From Coleophoma eucalyptorum (taxonomy: Eukaryota > Ascomycota > Leotiomycetes > Helotiales > Dermateaceae), in the NCBI GenBank assembly GCA_026120035.1, contig JALRME010000027.1:124001-188000 (forward strand): a stretch of 64,000 nucleotides of DNA, written 5' to 3'. Position 1 is the stretch's first letter; each line of letters opens with the position of its first letter. The position numbers were made by a program, and so were the translations under genes. Under the pieces are notes generated by a model, which saw only the letters and a list, made by a program, of their open reading frames with translations, was not told the origin of the DNA and did no database searches. Positions 34,801 to 44,754 of this stretch are shown one piece after another.

Positions 34801-35861
34801 TTCGTACCCATGAATCAAATCAAAGCCCTATCAAAGTGGGTTCTGATTTGCTTCAAGACGCCAAGTGCAGCCTTGCCAGAGCTTATAGCAAGGCCTCTCA
34901 ACCCCGAAAAGCTATCAAACTTCTTAAGTCTGTTCTTCGTATCGAACGGCATAAATATAAGGATGACAATCCGACACTGCTGGCAACACAGCATGGAATA
35001 GCAATGAACTATTTGCTACTAGGTAGATTTGAAGAGGCCAAGACGCTCTTCAAATATGTCGTGGAACAAGAAAAGAAGGACTTGATGGCATCATCATCCC
35101 GTCTGAAGTCAGAGCAACAACTAGCACGAGCGTACTCTGAGCTAGGCCGCTACAACAAAGCCATACATATATTGGAAAAGGTGGTGGAAACGCAAAAAGT
35201 TAACCTCGATTATACTCATCCTGATCGTTTATCATCCGAGCAAGATCTGGCATGGAATTATAGCAAAACAGGCCAATATTCGAAAGCCATTAGAATACTA
35301 AAGCGAACGGTCAAATTCAAGAAAGAGACTATGGATCCTACTTCCTGGAGCCGGTTAGCTTCTGAAGAGCTTTTACAGGATTGCATTCACGATATAGCAC
35401 ATGGACGTAAAAGGAACACCGCAGTAGATAATGAAAAGAAACAAGGATCTCGCGCCCCCAGCCCTACTCCTTCGAGATTCTCTATCTCTGATGATGCGTC
35501 ATCCTTCGTACTCTCAGACTCCGATGATGAACCTACTGAAGCAACGGAGGAGGTCTCCAGCTCTTTACATAAGAATGGCGATGAAGCGTCCAGAAAAAAA
35601 GAATTCAATACCAATATCGAGCTTTCGCCTTCCACGAACAACGATGGATCAATATCAGATAATACAAAACATAAAAGGGCAAAAGATGGTGTGCGACTCG
35701 CTCTCAAACCACCAAGCATAAGAGGTCCCCAATCAATACGTTTTGGATCCCTGAGTTCGGCCCCAGCTGATCCTGAGGTTAGCGCTGGGATAGCAATGGG
35801 CAGCTTTGAGAGGAGCTCATCAAGTCTACTCGACCTCTTTGCGTCAAAAAATCCAAAGTAA
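31864..35861 (+). CDS. Fungal NLR: PNP/UDP-phosphorylase, NB-ARC and TPR regions
   Basis: Three exons (31864-32860, 33046-33241, 33293-35861) give 1253 aa. Residues about 20-315 are a purine-nucleoside-phosphorylase-like domain (VGWVCALDTEF, VGVGGGIPS, FEMEAAGLMN, RGICDYSDS) that keeps the nucleoside-site Glu-Met-Glu and the catalytic-type Asp. Residues about 340-650 are NB-ARC, with the P-loop GMGGAGKS at 378-385, Walker B LLILDN at 445-450, MTTRNSE, and HALALSQAG in the GLPLA position. From about 830 to 1060 lie tandem TPRs (LGQTEKAIKLLKHIV, GRYNKAIHILEKVVE, TGQYSKAIRILKRTV). The tail is Ser/Glu-rich and disordered. Fungal NLRs act as STAND switches in incompatibility or defence, the N-terminal domain being the effector. 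The second intron (33242-33292) needs a GC donor, because a stop precedes the only nearby GT. The start at 31864 is the first ATG close to the PNP domain. Confidence 0.9.
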
Positions 35862-36179
35862 AAATTACCATTGGAACAGGTGTCAGGAAATTCTCAAAGC
35901 TGTTCTCGCATCTGAAGATATTCACATTACTGATTTGGTATGGGACAACCTGCTGAAACGTGTACAATTATTTGCGTAGAAGTATATACATATAACACAT
36001 AAAAGAAAAATTGCATTACAATCCAAAATCAATGGAAAATTTCGTGTACAGAATCCATGGCTTGGTCACGAAATTGTAGCATAGAAAGAGCGTAAATTTT
36101 TCAGATGAAACGCGAGACCATCCCGGTAATACTCATGATATTTAACCATTTTCAAAAGAAATTCAAAATTATGACATTC
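35862..36179. other. Convergent 3' intergenic region
   Basis: AT-rich, between the 3' ends of the NLR and the glycosidase genes. Nothing recognised. Confidence 0.5.
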
Positions 36180-37620
36180 TCAAATTGCAGTATTGAACTC
36201 GAAAGCCCAGGATGTCGTGATGTCAGTTTGAAAGATAGGGAACGTCAAGTAGTCATCGGTATAAGTATGAGTATACTGACCAAGGTCCGTGTATGATGAC
36301 TCTGGGGTGGCAACCGACGGACCAGGGAATCCCCATGTCTGAATCGTGAGTTGACCAGCAGTTGGCAATCCATATTTACTTAGCCCCTGCAGTTTCACAT
36401 ACCAGGTTCCCGTAGCAGTGATTTTGCTGCCAACGAGCACTCTAACTTTCTTGTTGGCGTATGTTGCATAAGTATCCAAAGCAAGATCAGTCGAACCCGA
36501 AGTTGCAAGCCGTGTCCCGGTCATGTTGAGGTTGTAGTACTTATATACGTTGTACTCTCCCGCCGAAACATAGTCGGTGGCAGCATAGTTGGATGGATCA
36601 GACTTGGTCAGGAGATTGGCCATCAAATCATGTAGCTCAGTGCCGCCAGCCCAGTTTCCGCGAAGCCCGATGAAGTTGTATCGCTCCAGACGCGAGATCC
36701 ACCACGCGGCACCGGCAGGATTCTGCTCGGAGAACTTAGCATACTCATTGATGTTGATCTGGCGACTTGGAAGATTGTATGTTGTGAGAAGTGCTGCCAG
36801 AGATGCATTGGTGTATTGTGGGTCATTATCAACAGCATCTGTTTCGCCTTCGAGATGGTAGCTGTATTGTTCTGGGACAGTGCTATTTCCAGATATTTGG
36901 GCCAGCCAGGTGGTCCACCACGCATTAGAGGCCAGGGGCCGGAATGCCATTGACGGACCAGAGATTTTGACATTGTTCATAAATGAGGTCGCCCTTAGGT
37001 TGTTAGCGGAATTCGGAGCATTAAGAAGGGGGAACTGACCTGATCAATTTGTGAGTTCGAATGTAGAGATCAACCCACTGCTGGATACTCCTCGGCCAGA
37101 AAATGCTAATGTCTGGCTCATTCCAAATATCGAACACCAAGCCATCGAGTGCTCCAGCGGCTTGGAGGTCGCTCATCAAAGTCTTGATGAAGAGATCATA
37201 ATCGGCCCAGTCCCCATTATCGCCAGGCCATTTCGTGGATGAATTTGCTCCATCCGTACCCCAGACATCGTGAGGGAGTAAAATCATTGGGGCGCCATAT
37301 TTCCGACAAGTCTCGTAGTTGGACAAGAAGGAAGCGAGCCGGTTCTTGTATTCGGTTGGACCATAGATCCAACCACGAGCTGGAGCTCCTAGTTGGGCTC
37401 CTCCAGCACGCCCGTAGTTGAACCCCATTTCGGTATACCAATGGTCGGGAATCTGATTGGGAGTATCGGGTATGCCATAGATAAATCCAGATGCCCAGTG
37501 TTGTGGGCTTCCCGTGTTAGAACCAAGGGTGACAACTGCAGTGTTGGTCGAGGATTGGCGTTTTTCCGACGGAAATGCCAAAACGCTAGCAACAAAGGGA
37601 AAAAGGATTGCGAGCTTCAT
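36180..37620 (-). CDS. Secreted glycoside hydrolase, clan GH-A (GH39-like)
   Basis: Two exons (37040-37620 and 36180-36993, 46-nt intron) give 464 aa. A signal peptide (MKLAILFPFVASVLA) and a KR site near residue 21 point to secretion. The catalytic pair expected of clan GH-A retaining enzymes is visible: the acid/base Glu168 in FDIWNEPD and the nucleophile Glu277 in ININEYAKF. A beta-rich C-terminal domain ends in WAFEFNTAI. The closest resemblance is to fungal GH39-like beta-xylosidase/glucosidase relatives; I cannot fix the substrate. A TATA box lies 71 bp upstream. It is part of a run of three same-strand genes, two of them carbohydrate-active. Confidence 0.8.
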
Positions 37621-38620
37621 GGTGATGGTATCAAGATATCTTTGGGAAACGTCTTTGGCTCTACTTCTTGCATCATGAAATAGAAGGCAATATTTATACT
37701 TATAGATTATTTTTAATTACTTCCCCGAACTACCTTTTTGTGGGGATTGACTTTTTTGGACGCAGGATAATGCAGGTGGTTAATTGAGTGACCGGGTGAT
37801 ATGTCGAAAATTCAGGGTCTCTGGACTTCACTCCGCATATCGTCATGTTGCTCCGGCAGTGTGGGCGATGCCAGAATCGGCAATTGATGGGCTTCTATTC
37901 CATTTAACCCACCGGAGTGAATGAGTGTTCGGGTTGTATATTTAAGCTTACGTACCTTAGCCGTACCTGTCTTAAGGCTGAAGTCATACGCGATTGTGCC
38001 GCACCAATGACCAAATGGTCACCCCTCGTACCCACCGGAGCTTAAAGCATATTAAATTCAATTGAATGTTTATACAATGCCCAGACTTGTGTGCTCGTGA
38101 TCACAGATGCAACGTGACTGATCTAATGCTGCATGCCATGGCTTAGAGAGAGCGGCGGATAGCCACCAGATAGGCAAGATAGTTTTCTGGACCTTGTCAA
38201 TCGCCTTAAAACGTATTTACTTTTATTTTCCTTTTCTTTTCTAACCACGAAGATACAATGTGACGCAACAATACTCCTAGAAGAGTATGGTATTCGTCCT
38301 AAGGCGATAAAAATCAGAGAGCCAAGGCACTCTGCACAAACACGATTCTGATCATCGCCGTACTCCAAATCCTTCCAATCTGATAACCTGGTTGAATATG
38401 AATTACCTTGACAAAGCCAGGTTTCAACTTCAAGTCATGGAGCGGGCAAAATATGGTCATGAACTTCGTAGGTACGCTCGTTTGTCGCTTATCATTTATC
38501 ACCATTGTGCATGTCAAACATTCGCCGATGCTGAGAACTTTTCTCTGCTGGGAATTACCAGACGAGAATTAAAGATCCTTCACTGCAGTGGTAAAGACAA
38601 TTCCATTCATTGCTTTCTTC
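37621..38620. other. Intergenic region, no supported gene
   Basis: About 1 kb between the glycosidase and SDR genes. It contains the glycosidase promoter; other ORFs are short and unrecognised. Confidence 0.5.
37691..37698 (-). promoter_or_regulatory. TATA box of the glycosidase gene
   Basis: TATAAATA on the minus strand, 71 bp before the ATG at 37620. Confidence 0.45.
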
Positions 38621-39442
38621 TTACCAAGGATAAACACCATCCTTATGCACGACCCTTCCAACATCGCTGTCACGCTTCCCATCCACAATACTCGCAATAG
38701 TCTGTCCGCTAACAGCAGGATCCCCAGCACCATTTTTGACTCTCTCCTCTTTTCCCTTCTCACCAGTACCACTGAGGTTCGTCACCACATATCCAGGACA
38801 GACACCAAAAACTTTGATCCCCTGCTTCCCTAACTCGATAGATCCCGAAGCAGTAAGCATGTTCAGGGCAGCTTTACTCATACGATAGGGTTCCCCAAGA
38901 ATGAAAGACGACCACCAACTCGGGTCTTTTTGCGTCTTCAACCCAATAGAGCCCAAATCACTCGACACATTGATAATGCGCGCATCTTTTGATTTCTTGA
39001 GCAAAGGCAGGAAGGTCTGGGTCATGACAGCTGGACCAATAGAGTTTGTTTCAAACGTGGCTCGCAACTGTTCACGCAGTGGCAAGTCTTGGGATTGGAT
39101 CACGCCTGCGTTGTTGATCAGGACATCAAGTTTTCCAAATTCTTTCTCTACGGAGGATGCGGCTGCGTTGATCGACTCGTCACTTGTTACGTCCAGCTGC
39201 ACCGCTGAGTAGGTCGCTTGTGGACTTTTGGCTTTTAGCTCCTCGACGGCTTGCTCTCCTTTGGATGCTGTGCGGCTGCCAACTATGACATGATATGTGG
39301 GGGAGAGTGCTCCAATTGCAGCGGCAGTCTCGAACCCGACACCCCCGTTTGCACCTGTAAGATATGTAAGAGTGGTTCAAATGCCAATTCCAGGATGTTA
39401 GAGCTTACCACTAATAAGGACAATAGTTTTTGCTGAAGACAT
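38621..39442 (-). CDS. Short-chain dehydrogenase/reductase
   Basis: Two exons (39409-39442 and 38621-39354, 53-nt intron) give 255 aa. The NAD(P)-binding glycine motif is SGANGGVGFE at residues about 11-20, immediately spanning the splice junction. Then come QLDVTSDES, the NNAG motif in VLINNAGV, the catalytic Ser in INVSSDLG and the YxxxK pair in PYRMSKAA. These are all the elements of a classical SDR active in the cytosol. It resembles carbonyl-reductase-like fungal SDRs; the substrate is unknown. A TATA-like GTATAAAG lies about 100 bp upstream. Confidence 0.9.
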
Positions 39443-39960
39443 AGTGATTTGAGTATGGTATTTCTTTGCTAATATTTTAAATCAAAACATAGATTGATAA
39501 GAGTGTTGTTGGATAGTAATTGAGCATTGTGTAAATTCTTGACTTTATACTTTCGACATGACCTTGCGTTTAGGTTAGGCTGGACTTAGTCCCAAACTTT
39601 CCCCGTGGAGGTCGCCAGGTTAAAACCGATAAGTCCAGAACGACGTAATGGTGGAGGAGAGTACCCTTGGGTGACCTAATCTGAATCTTGGATCTTGTCC
39701 AATCAAAAAGTCTCGTGCGTTGTGGTTGTTGGCGAATCAAAGTTGTCCTGGCTTCCGATCACGTTTTATTCATGCTGCTGGAAATGTCTCGAGCAGTAAT
39801 CAACGTTCTTTGGACCTGCAGGTGGGGACTGAATTTCTGCACCTGTTATTCGTTATTATCTTGACAAGAATCACAATATAAAAACTTCTGCATTCGACTT
39901 TGACGATGTTTAAAGATGGGACAGTGAATAGCGGGCAACATAACAATCTCAATTTCTATC
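39443..39960. other. Intergenic region between SDR and mannanase genes
   Basis: SDR promoter at the left, mannanase 3' end at the right. No ORF of note. Confidence 0.5.
39543..39550 (-). promoter_or_regulatory. Possible TATA element of the SDR gene
   Basis: GTATAAAG on the minus strand, about 101 bp before the ATG at 39442. Confidence 0.4.
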
Positions 39961-41163
39961 TTATAGTTCTGATGCGTCAAAGAATGTCATTCCGCCTGAT
40001 CCTGCTTCTTTGACACGTTCAAACGCTGCTGCTGCTACTAACGCATCTAATGCAGAGCTGTGTGTTGATGCATTTACAGACCCAGCAGAAGGACCAGACC
40101 AAACAAGGCCCATCTGATTTCTGCCATTTCGATCACGCGCCCATATACTGGCCGCATTTCTGGCGAGAAATTCCGCAAAGAGCCCCTCCGGTGCCAATTG
40201 ATGGAGCTTCTGCAGATTTCGAGCGAAAACACCTTTGAACTGAGAGCCATCGGCGCCACAGTCTGGCTCACAGGGATCGTGGAGAATACCATTGGAATCC
40301 GAAAGAGCTTCAATTGCTGCTTCCGCGATCTTCTTTGCCGCTATAAGATATTTTTGTTCCTGGGTTGCAATGCTGAGCTCTGCGAGACCACCGAGGACAA
40401 CCCCTTGATTGTAAGACCATACAACACCACCATTGTTGCTGCAATCTGCCGTAAGTCCATCGTTGATGAGATGCTCAGCATTGATCATGCCGCTAGCCTT
40501 GAACCATTTCCACTGGCCGACAGCGAAATTCCGGTAATACTCCCTGGTGCTCTCGTTGGGAGAGCGGTTGGCCAAGTGGGCAGCGACACTGAGAAAAAGT
40601 TCATTGGCTATGGCATTAACATATGTATTCGCTTTGTCCCACCAGATACCTCCACACGGAGTAGTGGCTTTTCTCATATCTTCAAAAATTCCAATGGCAA
40701 TAGCGAGATACTGTGGCTCCTGAGTGATATCATATGCCTGGATCCAGGCAAGAGCCCACCAGCCTTCGTCATCATAGAAGTCATTCAGAAAACCTCTTGT
40801 CACACTTGCAGAGAGGCTTCCCGAGCATGTACTGCCATAGCAAGTTTCAATAGTGAAATTCCGGATGGACTTGGTCATTTGCAGTTGGTACCGCTGTCCT
40901 TGTACGAAAGTATTGCTGAGAACTTCTTTGGTGATGAGCTTTACCAAGGGATCGATAGCTGCTAGATCTCCGACGGTTGTAAGACAGTTTGCGGCGTTCC
41001 ACCATCCTGTCGAGTCCCAGATCCCACTGGTCTTGTTGTACCACGTTTGAAGAGCGATGAAGGCGGCTCGTGCATTGGGTGCTTGTTGAACGCTAGGTTC
41101 AACGAACGCCTGAGTTTGCCAGATCCCTTGCGAGAAGAGAATTGCAAGAAAGAGGAGCCTCAT
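39961..41163 (-). CDS. GH76 alpha-1,6-mannanase-like protein
   Basis: A single exon of 401 codons (400 aa) with a signal peptide (MRLLFLAILFSQGIWQTQA). The (alpha/alpha)6-barrel family is recognised from LQTWYNKTSGIWD, the catalytic Asp pair in FYDDEGWWALAW (Asp131-Asp132), TPCGGIWWD, YVNAIANELFL, VWSYNQGVVLGGL and the C-terminal ALDALVAAAAFERV. Fungal members (Dfg5/Dcw1 relatives) act at the cell surface on alpha-1,6-mannan, either hydrolysing it or linking GPI-mannoproteins to the wall. I see no clear GPI signal at the C-terminus, so a secreted mannanase is more likely. Intact and of normal length. Confidence 0.9.
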   Translation of the reverse strand: MRLLFLAILFSQGIWQTQAFVEPSVQQAPNARAAFIALQTWYNKTSGIWDSTGWWNAANCLTTVGDLAAIDPLVKLITKEVLSNTFVQGQRYQLQMTKSIRNFTIETCYGSTCSGSLSASVTRGFLNDFYDDEGWWALAWIQAYDITQEPQYLAIAIGIFEDMRKATTPCGGIWWDKANTYVNAIANELFLSVAAHLANRSPNESTREYYRNFAVGQWKWFKASGMINAEHLINDGLTADCSNNGGVVWSYNQGVVLGGLAELSIATQEQKYLIAAKKIAEAAIEALSDSNGILHDPCEPDCGADGSQFKGVFARNLQKLHQLAPEGLFAEFLARNAASIWARDRNGRNQMGLVWSGPSAGSVNASTHSSALDALVAAAAFERVKEAGSGGMTFFDASEL

Positions 41164-41483
41164 GATTTCATGCGTTCATGTTGTTGCTCTGAGAATGCGG
41201 TGACGCGAGAGACGAAAGGGAGTGTTTCAGTGACAGCGACCCAAGCCACCGCTAGTTACCTTACGCGAGCCTCGGTCGTCCTCAGCCACTCAAGTGACTG
41301 TCCCGGTGATATTTCAGCGGCGCCTTCAATGGCCATCTTCTTATATTTCTTACAAGCATTTACAAGCTGCTTTCAATAGCATCTAAATAATCATCTAGGA
41401 GTTCTTGCATCCCAATTCTAGTCATAAACACAGATGTCTTGTTGGCTTTTTATAGGCGTCTTCAAGAAGCCAGTTTAGACATG
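41164..41483. other. Intergenic region upstream of the mannanase
   Basis: Presumed mannanase promoter and the 3' end of the APT1 gene. Nothing else recognised. Confidence 0.4.
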
Positions 41484-42111
41484 TTACACCGTGAGATGCA
41501 CCATAGCATGCCTTTTCAAATCTCCCAAAGCCTCCTGGTTCCTCTCATAATAATACGGAATATCAAAAATGAAAACCGCCTCTGCAGCATTCATGCCTAG
41601 CATCTCTACCAATTCCTTTGCAGCTTTAATCGAGCCACCATGGCCCAACAAATCATCAATAAGAATCACGGCTTTCTTTCCCTCTGAAATTCCTTCAAAG
41701 GCGTCCGTCTTCATTTGAAAGACGTCGGGTCCATATTCTTTTTGGTAGGTCACGCTCACACAGTCGCCTGGCAGTTTTCCATTCTTACGAACGGGAACTA
41801 CCGGCAAGGAAAGGCGAGCTGCCACCTGGGGTGCAAAGAAGAACCCACGTGCTTCTAGACATACTAGTGCTGAGATCTTGCTCAAGTCGTGTGTAGATTG
41901 GATGTGAGCCACCATATGAGCTGTTACTGCCTCAGCGGCGGCTGGGTCACGCCAGATTGGGAAGATGTCTAGGAAGAGTTGGCCCTTGGGATTCCTGGTC
42001 AATTTCTGAAATAGAATGAAGTGCGTTTGGGCTCACAGGTATTGGGTGGTCGGTGTACATCTTCGTTCTGGAAAGAACCAGCTTCACATCTTCTTCTGCT
42101 TTGGTAGCCAT
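41484..42111 (-). CDS. APT1: Adenine phosphoribosyltransferase
   Basis: Two exons (42037-42111 and 41484-41984, 52-nt intron with an AAG acceptor) give 191 aa. The splice was chosen because it joins DHPIP directly to GQLFLDIFPIWRDP, as in other APRTs; an earlier CAG would leave a 31-nt intron and add seven foreign residues. The enzyme converts adenine and PRPP to AMP in the cytosol (purine salvage). It shows EARGFFFAPQVAARL, the VPVRKNGKLPG flap region, the YQKEYG motif and the PRPP loop. The PRPP loop reads LIDDLLGHGGSIKAA, where most family members have an ATGG core, so two positions before the GG pair are unusual. Otherwise normal. Confidence 0.9.
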
Positions 42112-42846
42112 TGTTGCGGATGGTACTGGGCCTCTCAACTCTTTTCAGCTAAGGGATGTGGGTCTCTTCAGACAGGCAGCGCTGAGGTTACGGGACGAGG
42201 GGTTTGAGAATTAAAGAGAGTGGCGGTGACTTGAATAAATGCTATCCGGATGCTAGAAAACTATCGCGAGTTCGTTTGTAGCTTGAAATACTGCATAGGC
42301 TGGGATACAACCCCCTGGTATCTCAGATGCTAAGGGATGCAACAGTGGGGGAGGGCTTATCGAGCTTATCGCCGTACAGCGTAGAGGGGTTAGCGCCAGG
42401 TTGAGTCGCTACCCTACCTACTTGTACTAAGGACGGGCGTCAACGTCCTAGCAGAAGCACAACGATCAGGATAAAAGCGTCTTTGGCGGTTCCAGCTGTT
42501 TCAAACAACTAACTGACCTAGACCTTGAATCTTTATTGTAGAGAATTCGCTTAATGCAAAAGGCCCACGCTCGGGAATGTTCCCCGGGCTGTACTGGGAG
42601 GTGCGGATGGCAACCGGAGAACGAGAGAAGGCACGGTCCGAAGCGACGAGCCGTGAGGACGTAGAAGCTTTATCCAACAACCACGGAAATGCAGCAGAGT
42701 CGCTCTTAAATTGGACCTCTCAACTCTCTTTATCTGCTTTCTGCTTCTGATTTCCTCTTGTTCCACATGACTCTCTCGGTACGGCTCTTGCCAAGAGGTT
42801 CACTTCTGTTTATACATGAATCCCAGTGGTCAGAAATGAAGGCTGA
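42112..42846. other. Intergenic region before the kinase fragment
   Basis: I looked here for a protein-kinase N-lobe (glycine-rich loop, VAIK) and saw none in any frame. Confidence 0.45.
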
Positions 42847-42899
42847 GTGGCCTGGACTACTAATACTTTCGCCATCAAGGGAAACACTAAAGTCAAGTT

Positions 42900-43560
42900 C
42901 TACAAAGGTGATTTTAGTGCTCTTGATGATAACTTTTTACTCTGTGAAATGTATCTCCACAATTCCAAGATTAGACACCGCGATATCAAGCCAGAGAACA
43001 TACTAATCAAAGGAACTTCAGTCTTACTAACAGACTTTGGCCTTTCCTTCGATTGGGAGCACCTCTTACATAGTACCACGACTGAGGATATCTCCAAGAC
43101 ACCCGTTTATGCTGCTCCTGAAGTTGCTTTCCACGAAAGACGAAAGAACTCAGTTTCGGATGTGTGGAGTCTTGGCTGTGTCTTCTTGGAAATGGTTACG
43201 GTACTCAAAGGCGAATCAGTAGCAAGTCTTCGGGAATTCTTCAAGTGCCGTAACGATAACTACAGGTATTACGACAATACTGAGTCGGCCAAAGCCTGGA
43301 CGCGCTATTTACTTGGGATCGGCTATGAGTACGATATCATCCCTGTTGAATGGATCAAAGAAATGCTGAACATAGACCCTCAACAACGACCCACGGCTGC
43401 AGAAGTGTTTAGAGATATTGTAGAAAAAGAAGAGCCTGTAGACTTTTGTGGACCTTGTTGTCATATGGAGGATGAAACAGATACGGATAGTTCGGTTGGA
43501 AATGACCCTTGGGAGGATAGAGATGGCACCTTTGAGCAAATTGTGAAGCCGTTTCATTGA
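42900..43560 (+). pseudogene. Protein kinase fragment lacking the N-lobe
   Basis: The frame encodes the C-terminal half of a fungal Ser/Thr kinase: YLHNSKIRHRDIKPENILI (catalytic loop HRD), LLTDFGLSFDWE (DFG), a TPVYAAPEVA stretch (APE), VSDVWSLGCVFLEM and QQRPTAAEVF, ending in a Cys-rich FCGPCC tail at TGA 43558-43560. The open frame reaches back to 42847, but the start is not an ATG and no glycine loop, VAIK lysine or alpha-C Glu is present. The first in-frame ATG lies inside the E-M-YLHN segment. Without the ATP-binding lobe it cannot be an active kinase, so I call it a truncated gene, probably by deletion. An unrecognised distant 5' exon is the alternative. Confidence 0.65.
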
Positions 43561-44754
43561 TTTTCCTGTACCCTATTCTATCATAAAATAGTGACCTAGC
43601 ATCCGAGGATTAATTAGGAATGTGTTCATACTCTATCGGCTTCTTTTTAAACAGCTAACCACTGCAAGGGCTTCACCTAACCCAAGCTTAAGTAGTGAAG
43701 TGATTCAAATATCACTCCTACCATCATATTATAATAAGCAGTTGGGCTTGAGTCAACTACATCCGCGTTTAAATAATGAGTGGTATATGTATATGTTTTC
43801 CGGATTAGTGTGAAATTTCCAACTTGTTTTTTTAAATAAAAAGGCGTCAAAAGAAATTGCAAAAAGAAACTCCTTCCGTACCTTGTAGTGCGGCCACGGT
43901 CAGAGAAGAAAAGCGCGTTTATCTTTTTACTCCTTCTTTTATACTCTGGGTAGAGTCCAGTTATGCTCAAGGTGAGCCGACATTGCGACGGTAGTGCCGT
44001 TCTACCAGGTTTACACCTGCGTTAGGAGCTTTTTGGCTTTTGTTGATCTATATACTTGCATCTGGGAGGTGTATCCCTAGGTACCTTAGCTGCCTGACTT
44101 CTGTCTTTTCTGGGGCTCGGCCATACTTGTGCCTCATGAATCAACCCAAGCTCTACTATTGCCCCGGAGCAGGGCTATGTGCTTATGAGATATTGAACTT
44201 CTGCCGTGTTATGGACCTATATTTTTATCTCTCTATTAATGAAGATTACACGCATTATTATCAGAAAGAGAGAGGGGAAATAAGTATGTGTGTATGATAC
44301 TTATGTCTCTGATATCTAGTCTATGACTAGTGCCATCATAGGCATCAATTTTGTAACTGGAATATAAAATACGGCCTTAAACCGGTGGAACAAATAGCGC
44401 CGCCGTAACGGACTGATTATACTCAGCAACCTCTCCATGAGACATGGAGCCAAGCGTTTAGTGATGTAAATGAGTGAAAGGGGGAATAACGTAGAGCTGG
44501 TGAGAAATGCGGGCAAGTTCTGCCGGGGCGGTACCAAATCCTTGTAGGTATTCACACGCATGAGTACTATCAAAGCTATGCCAATTTAAAGTGTTAATTG
44601 TTTTGTAGTTCGTAGAAGTTACTGGTAGGAAGGCGCTAAATCCATTATTTGAAAACCATGAACGCAGACACAAACTCCCACAATATGATGTAGCAAAGAT
44701 GCGCAGAGCCGACCAGAGTCTTGAAGTTTTATATATCGAATCACAAGCTGATCC
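43561..44754. other. Intergenic region, no supported gene
   Basis: About 1.2 kb, AT-rich, with only short ORFs. Nothing recognised. Confidence 0.5.

Noticed and set aside
40198..40965. 255-codon plus-strand ORF
   Set aside because: Antisense shadow of the intact GH76 gene; no family resemblance.
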